Assembly: GCF_900156655.1 (NCBI RefSeq)
Contig: NZ_FTOG01000008.1
Span: 124,001 to 188,000, forward strand
From: Rhodobacter aestuarii
Lineage (GTDB): Bacteria; Pseudomonadota; Alphaproteobacteria; Rhodobacterales; Rhodobacteraceae
Reading direction: 5' to 3'
Length of the DNA stretch: 64,000 nt
Shown here: positions 1 through 8,793 of the stretch, in pieces
Layout: every line of letters starts with the position of its first letter
Position numbering within the stretch: position 1 is the stretch's first letter
Position numbers and translations under genes: made by a program
The notes under the pieces: model-generated
What the model was told of the DNA's origin: nothing
Seen by the model: the letters and a program-made list of their open reading frames with translations, nothing else
The model's database searches: none

Positions 1-27
1 GCGTTTGCCCCTCGGAATGCCAAAGCC

Positions 28-579
28 ATGCGGCCCTTTCCTGATCCGTTTTGCGCCACCCCGGCGCCGGCACCCATGCTCGCGGGGGATGCAGATTTTG
101 TCTGCATCTTCTCCCATGCGCTGGCGGAGCGGGCGGCGGGGCAGGGGCCTTTGACCGAGCGGCTGGGCCTGTCGGGCGCCGATTTGGCGGCGCTGCGCGA
201 TGCCTATCTGCCCGGCGTAGAGCTTCCCGATCTTGATCTTCCTGCGCCCGGCCAAAGCGCCGAGGAACAGGCGATCACCATGCTCGTTTTGTGGCGCGCG
301 GGGGTGAACAGCCCCGAGGCGCGTCGGCTCGCCGCCATTTTGGCGCGGCGCGCGCAAGAACATCGCCATTTGTGGGAAGATCTTGGTCTGCCCTCACGCG
401 CGCATCTGGGCGCGCTCATTCGGCGGCATTTGCCGGGCCTTGCTGCGGCGAACCATCAAAACATGCGTTGGAAGAAGTTCTTCTACCGCCAGATCTGCTC
501 AGACAGCGCCTTTTCGCTGTGCCTGTCGCCCACATGCGATGAATGTGACGAACGGGCCGAGTGCTTTGCCCCCGATTGA
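28..579 (+). CDS. nifQ: NifQ, molybdenum donor for FeMo-co synthesis
   Basis: NifQ is thought to carry a Mo-Fe-S cluster and deliver molybdenum to NifEN/NifH during FeMo-cofactor synthesis in the cytoplasm. The 183-aa product ends in the family signature: an NMRWKKFFYRQ segment (residues 145-155), then C165-x4-C170-x2-C173-x5-C179, plus C157 just before. Length is normal for the family. The frame stays open from position 28 back to base 1, so translation could begin before the window; ATG 28 is the first ATG in frame that can be seen. It overlaps the next gene by 41 bases. The identification is firm, the start is not. Confidence 0.92.
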   Translation: MRPFPDPFCATPAPAPMLAGDADFVCIFSHALAERAAGQGPLTERLGLSGADLAALRDAYLPGVELPDLDLPAPGQSAEEQAITMLVLWRAGVNSPEARRLAAILARRAQEHRHLWEDLGLPSRAHLGALIRRHLPGLAAANHQNMRWKKFFYRQICSDSAFSLCLSPTCDECDERAECFAPD

Positions 580-1021
580 CCCCACATCTTTGTTGGCGGG
601 GGCAGAGACCGCCCGCTCGCGCCCGGTCGAAAGCGCCGAGGCGATTGCCCGCGCGCTGGATGAGGCGCCCGAAGATATCGAGGTGCGGCTCGCCGCCTAT
701 CGCTTCTATTTCTACAGCCATGATTATGAAGCGGCCCTGCCGCAGGCCCGCGTGATTTTGAGCTTGGCGGCGCGGCGGCTCAATATTCCGCAAGACCCCG
801 CCCAAGTGCGCCCCGAAGACGCCGATTTTACCGCGCATGACTTTGCGCCCGGTCTTTATCTGCAAGCTTTGGTGGGGATTGGCTATTGCGCGGTGCGGAT
901 GGGGCAAACCGATCTGGTGCGCGAAGTGCTTTCCATCGCGGCCTATCTTGACCCGTCCGATCGTTTTGGCGGGGCATGGCTGCTGGAGCGCTATGAAACC
1001 GGCCTTGCGGAAGACATGTAG
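539..1021 (+). CDS. TPR-like protein linked to nifQ, function unknown
   Basis: A 160-aa soluble protein starting at ATG 539, inside the last 41 bases of nifQ, so the two are probably translationally coupled. The middle of the protein (about 45-140) has paired amphipathic helices with the spacing of tetratricopeptide repeats, such as AAYRFYFYSHDYEAALPQAR and a later GIGYCAVRMGQ segment. No catalytic motif or membrane segment is visible. Position next to nifQ and just upstream of the iscA-nifU promoter points to an accessory role in nitrogenase maturation, perhaps as a protein-protein adaptor; that role is inference. An upstream in-frame extension exists but would run inside nifQ, and ATG 539 is preferred. 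Confidence 0.7.
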   Translation: MNVTNGPSALPPIDPTSLLAGAETARSRPVESAEAIARALDEAPEDIEVRLAAYRFYFYSHDYEAALPQARVILSLAARRLNIPQDPAQVRPEDADFTAHDFAPGLYLQALVGIGYCAVRMGQTDLVREVLSIAAYLDPSDRFGGAWLLERYETGLAEDM

Positions 1022-1039
1022 GCCACTTGGCCCGAACTT

Positions 1040-1055
1040 TGTCGTAACCCGCACA
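1040..1055 (+). promoter_or_regulatory. NifA upstream activator site for the iscA-nifU operon
   Basis: The sequence reads TGT-N10-ACA, the consensus NifA binding site. It lies about 63 bases upstream of the -24 element at 1118, a usual distance for IHF-assisted looping. It sits just after the stop codon of the TPR-like gene. Confidence 0.75.
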
Positions 1056-1115
1056 ATCCCCCCACATTGTCAGACGCGACTTGGCCCAAAACCTGCGAAA
1101 ATAAGGGGCCAGCAC

Positions 1116-1132
1116 TTGGCACGATGCTTGCT
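1116..1132 (+). promoter_or_regulatory. Sigma-54 (-24/-12) promoter of the iscA-nifUSVW operon
   Basis: TTGGCAC-N5-TTGCT, with GG at 1118-1119 and GC at 1130-1131 separated by exactly 10 bases, matches the RpoN consensus. Together with the NifA site at 1040-1055 it marks a NifA/RpoN-dependent promoter about 65 bases before the iscA start codon. Confidence 0.88.
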
Positions 1133-1195
1133 GTATCTCTGGTGAGCCCTCGGCCAACCGGCCCAAAGGCACATCATCAGTCACAGGAGAGTGTC

Positions 1196-1516
1196 ATGAT
1201 CGATATTACCGAACCTGCCCAAAGCGCGATCAAAGCGGCCATCGACGGTGCCGGTCAGCCCGTCGCGGGGCTGCGCCTTATGGTGCAATCGGGCGGTTGC
1301 GCGGGCCTGAAATACGGCATGGCGCTGGAACTGGAAGCCCAACCCGATGATGAGGTGGTGAGCTTTGGCGATGTCAATGTGCTGATCGACCCCGCCAGCC
1401 GTGAACACCTCACCGGCGCGAAGATCGACTTCGTTACCAATGTCGAAGGCGCTGGTTTCGTTTTCGACAACCCCAACGCTCAAAACAGCTGCGGTTGCGG
1501 CAAATCCTTCTGCTGA
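1196..1516 (+). CDS. iscA: IscA/HesB-type iron-sulfur carrier, nif-linked
   Basis: An A-type Fe-S carrier of 106 aa, expected to help build or deliver Fe-S clusters for nitrogenase alongside NifU and NifS. The three conserved cysteines are present: C35 in SGGCAGLKY, and C99 and C101 in the C-terminal SCGCG followed by C106. ATG 1196 was chosen because AGGAGA lies about 7 bases upstream and the encoded start (MIDITEPA) matches family N-termini; a longer in-frame start would lie before the sigma-54 promoter. The stop is 10 bases before nifU, so it is the first gene of the nifUSVW transcript. Confidence 0.92.
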   Translation: MIDITEPAQSAIKAAIDGAGQPVAGLRLMVQSGGCAGLKYGMALELEAQPDDEVVSFGDVNVLIDPASREHLTGAKIDFVTNVEGAGFVFDNPNAQNSCGCGKSFC

Positions 1517-1526
1517 GGAGCGCGCG

Positions 1527-2348
1527 ATGTTCGATTACTCCGATAAGGTCAAGGAATACTTCTTCAAACCGCGCAACGCGGGTGTGTTGGAGGATGCCAA
1601 TGCTGTGGGCGAGGCCGGATCGCTTGCCCGTGGCGATGCGCTCAAACTGATGCTGCGCATCAATCCCTTGTCGGAAATGATCGAAGAGGCGCGGTTCCTG
1701 AGCCACGGCGGCGGTTCGATGATCGCCTGTTCTTCGGCGCTGACCGAATTGGTGCGGGGCAAATCTGTTGACGAAGCCTCGCGCCTGACCTCGGCCGATA
1801 TTGCCGAATTCCTTGACGGTTTGCCGCCGGAGAAAATGCACTGCTCCGAAAGCGGGGAAAAGGCGCTGGCCGCCGCGATTGCTGCTTTCCGGGGGGAAAC
1901 CCCGGTCGCGCCCGAACGCCGCCCGGCGGAACCCGCGCTCGTGCAAATCGCCGTGCCGCCGAAGCCGCGCCGCGCGCCGCCGCCTGCTGCGGCGGCTATG
2001 GCCGCGCGCCAAAACGGGGCCGCGCCCGGCATGACGCTGCGCGAGTTGATTGCAAAGAATAACCCGCTTGCCGCTGTCGAAGAAGAAGAGACAGGCCCGG
2101 TCGAACCCGTGAGCGAAGATGACGCCTCGGTGATCTCGAAGATCATCACCGAAATGCGCCCGATCTTCCAACGCGACAAAGGCGATATTGAGCTTTTGGA
2201 AATCAAGGGTCGTCAGGTCTTTGTGCGGCTCTCGGGCACTTGCGCCAGCTGCCTGATGGCAAGCCAAACCCTTGCCGGGGTTCAAAAAAGGATCATGGAG
2301 ACCATCGGTCGCCCGTTCCTTCTGATCCCCTCCACCGCCCGCGCCTGA
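1527..2348 (+). CDS. nifU: NifU-like Fe-S scaffold with altered N-terminal domain
   Basis: NifU is the scaffold on which NifS-derived sulfur and iron form clusters for nitrogenase. This 273-aa form has an IscU-like N-terminal domain (1-125) and a C-terminal Nfu domain (about 200-270) with C239-x2-C242. The N-terminal domain is unusual. The first scaffold cysteine is Arg35 (SLARGDAL, normally SLxCGDAL). The second is Gly62 (HGGGS, normally GCGS), with a new cysteine at 68. Only C106 (KMHCS) remains. The central bfd-like [2Fe-2S] domain of classical NifU is absent and is replaced by a Pro/Ala linker (about 128-168). ATG 1527 follows GAGGAG. Scaffold activity may therefore rest mainly on the Nfu domain; that is inference. 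Confidence 0.9.
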   Translation: MFDYSDKVKEYFFKPRNAGVLEDANAVGEAGSLARGDALKLMLRINPLSEMIEEARFLSHGGGSMIACSSALTELVRGKSVDEASRLTSADIAEFLDGLPPEKMHCSESGEKALAAAIAAFRGETPVAPERRPAEPALVQIAVPPKPRRAPPPAAAAMAARQNGAAPGMTLRELIAKNNPLAAVEEEETGPVEPVSEDDASVISKIITEMRPIFQRDKGDIELLEIKGRQVFVRLSGTCASCLMASQTLAGVQKRIMETIGRPFLLIPSTARA

Positions 2349-2355
2349 GGATAGT

Positions 2356-3567
2356 ATGACCAACGCCGCCCGCATCTATCTCGACAACAATGCCACCACC
2401 CGCGTGGTGGAAGAAGCTGTCGCCGCGATGCTGCCGCTTTACACCGAGGAGTATGGCAACCCGTCTTCGGCCCATGCCTTCGGGGCGGCTGCGGGCAAGG
2501 GGATGCGTGCGGCCCGTAAGGCGATGCAGGGGCTGATCGGCGCGGAAAGCGAGGCGGAGATCATCTTCACCTCGGGCGGCACGGAAGCCAATACCACTGC
2601 GATCCGCTCGGCTTTGGCGGTGCAGGAAGGCCGGCGCGAGGTGATTATCTCCACCGTCGAACATCCCGCGATTTTGCAGCTTTGTGATGCGCTTGAAAAA
2701 TACGAAGGCGTGAAGGTGCAACGCATTCCGGTTGATGCCCAAGGGCGGCTGGAGATTGAGGCGTATCGGGCCGCTTTGTCGGACCGTGTCGCGGTGGTGT
2801 CGTTCATGTGGGCCAATAACGAAACCGGGGTGATCTTCCCGGTCGAGGGGCTGGCCGAACTGGCGCATGAATTTGGGGCGCTGTTCCATACAGACGCCGT
2901 GCAAGCCGCCGGTAAAACCCCTATTTCGGTCAAGGGCACGGCGATTGATATGCTCTCGCTCTCGGCCCACAAGTTCCACGGCCCCAAGGGGGTTGGTGTG
3001 CTTTACCTCAAAAAAGGCGTGGCCTTTCAACCGCTTCTGCGCGGCGGCAAGCAAGAACGCGGGCGCCGGGCGGGCACGGAAAATGCGCCTGCCGTGACCG
3101 GCGCGGGCGTGGCTGCCGAAATCGCCGCCGCCCGTCTGGCTGACGATGCCCCCCGCATCGCTGCGCTGCGCGACCGGCTTGAGGCGGGTATTCTCAACAC
3201 CATCTCGCATTGCACCGTTTTGGGCGCGCCGCGCGATCGGGTGCCGAACACGCTCTGCATCGCCTTTGATCTGGTGGAAGGCGAGGGGATCGTGATGAAG
3301 CTCGACCGCGCGGGCATTGCCGCCTCGACCGGGTCGGCCTGCGCCTCGGGCGCGGTGGAGCCAAGCCATGTGGTGCGGGCGATGGGCGTGCCCTTCACTG
3401 CCGCGCATGGCGTGGTGCGGTTCTCGATCTCGCGCTTCACTACCGAAGACGAAATTGACCGTCTGCTTGAGACCCTTCCCGCCATTGTCGCGGACCTGCG
3501 GGCGCTGTCGCCCTTCTGGTCGGAAAATGGCCCCAACCTGCCGGGCCAAATGCCCGCTGCCCAGTGA
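2356..3567 (+). CDS. nifS: NifS cysteine desulfurase
   Basis: PLP-dependent cysteine desulfurase that supplies sulfane sulfur to NifU for nitrogenase clusters. At 403 aa it has normal length. The PLP lysine is K206 in SAHKFHGPKG. The persulfide-forming cysteine is C329 in STGSACASG, with the short loop typical of group I enzymes. It starts 7 bases after nifU, with GAGGAT upstream of ATG 2356, and is followed directly by nifV. Cytoplasmic and NifA-controlled by virtue of the operon. Confidence 0.96.
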   Translation: MTNAARIYLDNNATTRVVEEAVAAMLPLYTEEYGNPSSAHAFGAAAGKGMRAARKAMQGLIGAESEAEIIFTSGGTEANTTAIRSALAVQEGRREVIISTVEHPAILQLCDALEKYEGVKVQRIPVDAQGRLEIEAYRAALSDRVAVVSFMWANNETGVIFPVEGLAELAHEFGALFHTDAVQAAGKTPISVKGTAIDMLSLSAHKFHGPKGVGVLYLKKGVAFQPLLRGGKQERGRRAGTENAPAVTGAGVAAEIAAARLADDAPRIAALRDRLEAGILNTISHCTVLGAPRDRVPNTLCIAFDLVEGEGIVMKLDRAGIAASTGSACASGAVEPSHVVRAMGVPFTAAHGVVRFSISRFTTEDEIDRLLETLPAIVADLRALSPFWSENGPNLPGQMPAAQ

Positions 3568-3577
3568 GGAGATGACC

Positions 3578-4738
3578 ATGCTCCACGCCCAACCGCTGAC
3601 CCCGCAAACCTTGGCCTTGTGCGACACGACCCTGCGCGATGGCGAACAAACCGCCGGGGTGGCGTTTTCGCTCAGCGAAAAGCGCGCCATCGCCCATGCG
3701 CTGGATTGCGCGGGCGTGGCCGAGATTGAGGTGGGCATCGCCGCGATGGGCTGGAACGAGGTCGCGGAAATCCGCGCCGTGGTGGCCGAAATTCAGCGCG
3801 CCGCCCCGGTGGTTTGGTGCCGCTTGCGGATGAATGACCTCGATATGGCGCAAAAAACCGGGGTGAAACGGGTGCATTTCGCCGCCCCCACCTCGACCGC
3901 GCAACTTGAGGGCAAGCTGCGAGTGGACCGCGACTGGATTCTGCGCGAAACGGCCGAACTCGTTTATTGTGCCACGCAACGCGGGCTTGAGGTCTCGGTC
4001 GGCGCCGAAGATGCGAGCCGCACCGATCCCGATTTTCTGATCCGCTTGGCCGAGGTGGCCAAAGCCGCTGGCGCGATCCGCTTCCGTTTGGCGGATACGT
4101 TGGGGCTGCTTGATCCGCTGGGCGCGTATCGGCTGGTGAGCCATCTGGTCTCCAAGATCGAGCTGCCGATTGAAATGCACGCGCATAATGATTTTGGCAT
4201 GGCGACGGCGAACACAATCATGGCCGCCCATGCAGGGGCCACGCATCTTTCCGTCACTGTGAATGGTTTGGGCGAGCGGGCGGGCAATGCCGCGCTTGAG
4301 GAAGTGGGCGCCGCTTTGGAAGCAGGCGGGATGCATACGGGCATTGACCTCACCGCTTTGCATCCGCTCTCTGACATCGTCGCCCGTGCTTCGGGCCGCG
4401 CGCTTCCGGTGCAAAAGCCGATCACTGGCGCGCTCGTCTTCGCGCATGAAAGCGGCATCCATGTCGATGCAATTTTGAAGCGCGCCGACACTTATGAAGA
4501 CCCGCGCTGCGCGCCCGAGCGTTTTGGCCGGGAACGTCAGATCGTGATTGGCAAGCACTCTGGCGCGGCGGGGCTTTGTGCGGCGCTGTCCGAGGCGGGC
4601 TTGCCGTCGTCGACCGAGATTGCCGCGCAACTCAAACCACTTTTGCGCGCCCATGCCATTCGCACCAAGCGCCCCGCCAATGCCGATGATCTGCGCCGCA
4701 TGGTGGCGCGCCTTACCCGTGCCAGCGCTCAAGAGTAA
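3578..4738 (+). CDS. nifV: NifV homocitrate synthase
   Basis: Condenses acetyl-CoA with 2-oxoglutarate to give homocitrate, the organic ligand of FeMo-co. The 386-aa protein shows the alpha-IPM/homocitrate synthase motifs: CDTTLRDGEQ at residues 15-24, the metal-binding HAHNDFGMA segment near residue 200, and a glycine-rich VNGLGERAGNA motif. Two in-frame ATGs lie at 3572 and 3578. The GAGGAG Shine-Dalgarno at 3566-3571 overlaps the nifS stop and is correctly spaced only for 3578, so 3578 was chosen; the alternative adds two residues. Confidence 0.94.
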   Translation: MLHAQPLTPQTLALCDTTLRDGEQTAGVAFSLSEKRAIAHALDCAGVAEIEVGIAAMGWNEVAEIRAVVAEIQRAAPVVWCRLRMNDLDMAQKTGVKRVHFAAPTSTAQLEGKLRVDRDWILRETAELVYCATQRGLEVSVGAEDASRTDPDFLIRLAEVAKAAGAIRFRLADTLGLLDPLGAYRLVSHLVSKIELPIEMHAHNDFGMATANTIMAAHAGATHLSVTVNGLGERAGNAALEEVGAALEAGGMHTGIDLTALHPLSDIVARASGRALPVQKPITGALVFAHESGIHVDAILKRADTYEDPRCAPERFGRERQIVIGKHSGAAGLCAALSEAGLPSSTEIAAQLKPLLRAHAIRTKRPANADDLRRMVARLTRASAQE

Positions 4739-4751
4739 AAGGAGAAACCTG

Positions 4752-5096
4752 ATGACGACCGAGACCGAAAGCCCCACGCTTGACGCGTTGATGAAGCTGT
4801 CTTCGGCGGAGGATATGTTCGCCTATCTTGGGCTGGAACCCGACCGCCACATCCTCAACGTGGCGCGGCTGCATATCATGAAACGCTTTGGCAGCTATCT
4901 GCGCAGCACCGATTTCTCGGGGCAGAGCGAAGACGAAGTGCTGGCCCAAACCCGCGAAGCGCTCGCCCGCGCGCATGATGATTTTGTCGCCTCCACGCCC
5001 TTGGCGGAAAAGGTCTTCAAAGTGTTTGAGACCCAAGCCGCACGCCAAGCCAATAAGTTTGTTGGGCTCGATAGCTTGAAGATTAACCCGCGCTGA
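4752..5096 (+). CDS. nifW: NifW nitrogenase stabilising/protective protein
   Basis: A 114-aa NifW homologue. The family associates with the MoFe protein and is needed for its full activity or protection from oxygen. Recognisable features are the N-terminal LSSAEDMFAYLGL segment and the C-terminal KVFxVF...QAARQANKFVGLDSLK region. ATG 4752 follows AAAGGAG, 13 bases after the nifV stop. It is the last gene of the iscA-nifUSVW run before a 142-base gap that contains a separate sigma-54 promoter for rpoN. Confidence 0.93.
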   Translation: MTTETESPTLDALMKLSSAEDMFAYLGLEPDRHILNVARLHIMKRFGSYLRSTDFSGQSEDEVLAQTREALARAHDDFVASTPLAEKVFKVFETQAARQANKFVGLDSLKINPR

Positions 5097-5125
5097 GCCG
5101 CGCGACTGCCGGGATATTTCGCGCC

Positions 5126-5142
5126 TGGCATGATCCGTGCTG
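5126..5142 (+). promoter_or_regulatory. Sigma-54 type promoter upstream of rpoN
   Basis: TGGCAT-N6-TGCTG with GG at 5127-5128 and GC at 5139-5140, exactly 10 bases apart. It deviates from consensus only at the sixth -24 base and one -12 base. It lies about 100 bases before the rpoN start and suggests that RpoN can raise its own synthesis. No TGT-N10-ACA site was found in the 80 bases upstream, so the activator, if any, is unclear. Confidence 0.65.
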
Positions 5143-5238
5143 CATTTTTGCGCATACACCCCATGGCCACGCGGCCCCGTTGTCGCAGGCCAGTCATTGT
5201 CGCCGTTCCGGCCCGACCCATTGAGATAGGATGATCCC

Positions 5239-6525
5239 ATGGACCTCGTGCAGACGCTATCACAACGCCAATCGATGCAGATGGGGGGGCAGATGCTCCA
5301 CTCTCTGGCGATCCTTGGCATGTCGTCACAGGATTTGTCGGATCATCTCAACGAACAGGCGACCTCAAACCCCTATCTTGCCTATCGCGCTCCGGCGGCC
5401 TTTGCCGCGCGCGGCGGGGCGGATTTCGATGCCGTTGCCGCGGTCGCCGCACATAAGCCGAGCCTGATGGCCCATGTGGTCGATCAAATCGAGATGGCCT
5501 TCACCCATGCGGGCGACCGGATGGTGGCGCTGCGGTTTGCGGAATCGCTCGAACCCTCGGGCTGGTTGAGTGCTTCGGTTGAAACCATCGCGCTTTCGGC
5601 GGGGGTGTCGACCGCGCGGGCCGAGGCGGTCTTGGCAACGCTGCAGGGCTTTGAACCGGCCGGTCTCTTTGCCCGCGATCTGCCCGATTGTCTGATCATT
5701 CAAGCGCGCGAAGAAGACATCCTGACCTGGGAGGTCGAATGCCTTATTCGCAATATCAATCTCTTGGCGGAAAATCGGCTCACCGATCTGGCCGATTTGT
5801 GCGATTGTGAGGTCTCGGACATTCCAGAGATCGTCAAACAAATCCGCCATCTGAACCCCAAGCCGGGGCTGGCCTTTGACCATCAGCCGACCCCGGTCTT
5901 TCCGCCGGACCTGATTGCCATTCGCGGCGACGAAGGCTGGACGGTGGAACTCAACCGCGCGACCTCGCCCTCTATCACTGTGCGCGAAGACCGCTTGCCC
6001 GATGGCAAAGCCGATAAAGCGGCCCGGGCGGAGCGGCGCAAAGCGCTGGCCGAGGCGCGCGCTTTGGCGCAAGCGCTCGAACGGCGCGGCGATACGCTGT
6101 TGCGCACGGCGGCGGTACTGGTCGCGCGCCAATCTGCTTTCTTGGAAAAGGGGCCCGCTTATTTGGTGCCGCTCACGCTCGAAGATGTGGCCGGGGAGCT
6201 TGGATTGCATGCGTCCACCATCTCGCGTGCGGTTTCGGGCCGGATGATTCAAACCCCGGTGCGCGCCCTGCCGCTGCGGGCGTTCTTCTCCCGTGCGGTC
6301 TCGACCGGGGCAGGGGGTGCGGCGGTCTCGCGCGACTCGGCGCTCGATTTCGTCAACCGCGTTGTGGGCGACGAAGATCCCGCCAATCCGCTCAGCGATG
6401 ATGCCATTGTGGTGCTTGCCGAACGGGCTGGCCTGCGGCTTGCGCGCCGCACCGTGGCGAAATACCGCTCCACGCTTGGGCTGGCTTCGTCTTACGAGCG
6501 CCGCCGCGCGGCCTTGGCTGGATAA
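5239..6525 (+). CDS. rpoN: RNA polymerase sigma-54 factor
   Basis: RpoN recognises -24/-12 promoters and needs an AAA+ activator such as NifA, encoded next. The 428-aa protein has the Gln/Leu-rich N-terminal region I (residues 1-48), a core-binding domain, a helix-turn-helix region around 310-335 (DVAGELGLHASTISRAVSG), and the RpoN box ARRTVAKYR at 402-410. It is shorter than the roughly 480-residue enteric protein because the acidic region II is almost absent (only about 20 residues after position 50), as in other Rhodobacter homologues. GATAGGA precedes ATG 5239. Location between nifW and nifA marks it as the nif-dedicated copy. Confidence 0.95.
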   Translation: MDLVQTLSQRQSMQMGGQMLHSLAILGMSSQDLSDHLNEQATSNPYLAYRAPAAFAARGGADFDAVAAVAAHKPSLMAHVVDQIEMAFTHAGDRMVALRFAESLEPSGWLSASVETIALSAGVSTARAEAVLATLQGFEPAGLFARDLPDCLIIQAREEDILTWEVECLIRNINLLAENRLTDLADLCDCEVSDIPEIVKQIRHLNPKPGLAFDHQPTPVFPPDLIAIRGDEGWTVELNRATSPSITVREDRLPDGKADKAARAERRKALAEARALAQALERRGDTLLRTAAVLVARQSAFLEKGPAYLVPLTLEDVAGELGLHASTISRAVSGRMIQTPVRALPLRAFFSRAVSTGAGGAAVSRDSALDFVNRVVGDEDPANPLSDDAIVVLAERAGLRLARRTVAKYRSTLGLASSYERRRAALAG

Positions 6526-6632
6526 GTCGCATTCAAGATATAGAATGCCGCTTTTCGCGCCACTCTGCGCCCTGTCGCTAGAAACTTGTGCGCCGCCCTG
6601 TGACGGAACGCAAAATTGAGCGACATAACCGC

Positions 6633-6651
6633 CCAGCACCCTAGTTGCTGG
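6633..6651. promoter_or_regulatory. Inverted repeat in the rpoN-nifA gap, possible NtrC-type site
   Basis: CCAGCA-N7-TGCTGG is a perfect 6-bp inverted repeat about 170-190 bases before the nifA start. In Rhodobacter capsulatus nifA genes are switched on by NtrC bound to upstream tandem sites, so an operator is plausible. It has no following T-run, so it does not look like a terminator of rpoN. The remainder of the 295-base gap shows no -24/-12 element. Confidence 0.35.
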
Positions 6652-6820
6652 CCCCGCAAACCCCAGATCAAGCGCATGATGTTTTGGGGAGGCCACGGCA
6701 GCGAGGTGGCAAGATGCGATTCTTTCGCGCAGTGACACAAAGCATGCGGTTGGGCAGTGAGAAGCTTCAGCCAAGGGTTTGCGCCACGCCGCCTTTAGCC
6801 CGCAACAGGGATCTGAAACA

Positions 6821-8698
6821 ATGACCGACCATACGCCCGTCTCCGAGGACAGCCGTCCCGTGGCGCGTCCGCGCAAGCGTTCGGCCCGCCAGATCGCCGA
6901 TAGGCTCGCGCTTGATGCGATCTATGAAATTGCGAAAACCTTCGCAGGTGCCCCCGACCCGATGGCAGTGGTGCCGCAAATTTTCAACGTTCTGTCTTCC
7001 TTTCTTGATTTGCGCCATGGGGTGCTTGCGGTGCTGGCCGAGCCTGACGGCAAGGATAAGCGCGTAAATCCCTATCGGATTGCGGCCACCTCTTTCCGCC
7101 GTGATCCCGATGCCCCACCGTCCGATGTTTTGCCCGATGCGGTGGCGCGGATCGTGTTTCGCTCTTCCGTGCCGTTCGTGGCCTTTGATCTTGAAGAGGA
7201 ATTCGGTCCCGAGGCCGTTCCTCCGCGTTTGCGCGACAGTGGCCAGACGTTGATTGCGGTGCCGCTGCGGGACCCGGAGCGGAGCCATTTCGTGCTTGGT
7301 GTGCTGGCCGCTTATCGCAGCCACGACCATAAGCGCGCGGGCTATTCCGATGCCGATGTGCGGGTGCTGACGATGGTTGCTTCGCTTTTGGAGCAAGCGC
7401 TGGCCTTCCGGGCACGGGTGGCGCGCGACCGCGAACGCGCGCTCGAAGATACGCGCCGGATGCTGCAAAGCATGACCGATCAACGCGGGATCAGCCAGCC
7501 GCCTGTCACAATTGACGGGATCATCGGCGATAGCCCTGCGATCTCTGAGGTCGTGGCGCAGGTCAAACGCGTGGCCGGCACCAAAACGCCGGTGCTTTTG
7601 CGCGGCGAAAGCGGCACCGGGAAAGAGCTTTTTGCCCGGGCTGTGCACAGCCAATCGCCGCGTGCGAAGGGGCCGTTCATCCGGGTGAACTGCGCGGCGC
7701 TTTCGGAAACGTTGCTTGAATCCGAACTTTTTGGTCATGAGAAGGGCGCCTTTACCGGGGCCAACGCGCTCAAGAAGGGGCGCTTTGAGTTGGCCGATAG
7801 CGGCACGCTCTTTTTGGATGAGATTGGGGAGATTTCGCCCACCTTCCAAACGAAGCTCTTGCGCGTGCTGCAAGAGGGTGAGTTTGAACGCGTCGGCGGT
7901 ACCCGCACGCTGAAAGTGGATGTGCGTATTGTTGCGGCCACCAACCGCGATCTGGAAGAGGCCGTTGCGCGGGGGGAATTCCGGGCCGATCTTTACTTCC
8001 GGATTTGTGTCGTGCCGATCGTCTTGCCGCCGCTGCGGCAGCGCAAATCCGACATTAAGCCGCTGGCGCAATTGTTCTTGGATCGGTTCAACAAGTCGAA
8101 CGGGACGAATGTGAAATTCGCCTCTGATGCGTTTGACCAGATTTGCCGCTGCAAATTCCCCGGCAACGTGCGGGAGTTGGAAAACTGCGTGAACCGCGCC
8201 GCCGCGTTGTCGGATGGGGAAATCGTTTTGGCCAACGAGCTTGCCTGTTCGCAAGGGGCGTGTCTCTCGGCAGAACTTTTCCGCTTGCAAGAGGGGGCCT
8301 CGCCCATCGGCGGTTTGGCGTCTGGCCGCACGATCACGCCAAGCGTGCGCGCGCCTGCCTCGCCGCCGCCCGCCTATTCCGCGCCGCCGATGGCCCCGCC
8401 GCCCCAAGCGGCCCCGCCGATGTCGACGCCGCCAATGGCGCCCCCGGTCGCGGCACCCGCGCCGGAACACATGGTGCAGCCTGCTGCCGCTGCGCCCTAT
8501 GAACATCATCCGCACCCGGAACCCGAAGAAGTGCATCAGGTGCGCCGCAAGACCTCCAACATCACCCGCGATGAGTTGATCCGGGCGCTGGAAAGTGCGG
8601 GTTGGGTGCAGGCCAAAGCGGCACGGCTTTTGGGCATGACGCCGCGCCAGATCGCCTATGCGCTGCAAAAGTTCGAGATCGAACTGCGCCGGATTTAA
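6821..8698 (+). CDS. nifA: NifA, sigma-54 activator of nif genes
   Basis: AAA+ transcription activator for nif promoters. In 625 aa: an N-terminal GAF domain (about 25-195), and a central AAA+ domain with Walker A GESGTGKE (262-269), the sigma-54 contact loop GAFTGA (309-314) and Walker B FLDEI (331-335). After it come four cysteines C444-x11-C456-x19-C476-x4-C481, the exact spacing of oxygen-sensitive NifA proteins, then a Fis-type helix-turn-helix (about 581-620). Between the cysteines and the HTH lies an unusually long Pro/Ala/Met-rich linker (about 508-570). ATG 6821 is preceded by AGGG at 10 bases; a TTG at 6779 is an alternative. Activity should be lost in air. Confidence 0.96.
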   Translation: MTDHTPVSEDSRPVARPRKRSARQIADRLALDAIYEIAKTFAGAPDPMAVVPQIFNVLSSFLDLRHGVLAVLAEPDGKDKRVNPYRIAATSFRRDPDAPPSDVLPDAVARIVFRSSVPFVAFDLEEEFGPEAVPPRLRDSGQTLIAVPLRDPERSHFVLGVLAAYRSHDHKRAGYSDADVRVLTMVASLLEQALAFRARVARDRERALEDTRRMLQSMTDQRGISQPPVTIDGIIGDSPAISEVVAQVKRVAGTKTPVLLRGESGTGKELFARAVHSQSPRAKGPFIRVNCAALSETLLESELFGHEKGAFTGANALKKGRFELADSGTLFLDEIGEISPTFQTKLLRVLQEGEFERVGGTRTLKVDVRIVAATNRDLEEAVARGEFRADLYFRICVVPIVLPPLRQRKSDIKPLAQLFLDRFNKSNGTNVKFASDAFDQICRCKFPGNVRELENCVNRAAALSDGEIVLANELACSQGACLSAELFRLQEGASPIGGLASGRTITPSVRAPASPPPAYSAPPMAPPPQAAPPMSTPPMAPPVAAPAPEHMVQPAAAAPYEHHPHPEPEEVHQVRRKTSNITRDELIRALESAGWVQAKAARLLGMTPRQIAYALQKFEIELRRI

Positions 8699-8793
8699 CG
8701 CGCGGCTCTTAGTCCACCCGGTTTCGACCGGGGCGCGCCCGAGGCCCAAATGCGGCTTCGGGCGCTGCTCGTTCCAAAGCTTGGCACAATCAT

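Noticed and set aside
416-1054. 212-codon minus-strand frame across nifQ and the TPR-like gene
   Set aside because: Runs antisense to well-supported genes and shows no recognisable protein pattern.
2293-3738. 481-codon minus-strand frame opposite nifS
   Set aside because: Shadow of the high-GC coding strand; nifS has complete motifs.
6690-6720. Possible -24/-12 element before nifA (AGGTGGCAAGATGC)
   Set aside because: The bases 10 after GG are TT rather than GC, so the -12 element is missing.
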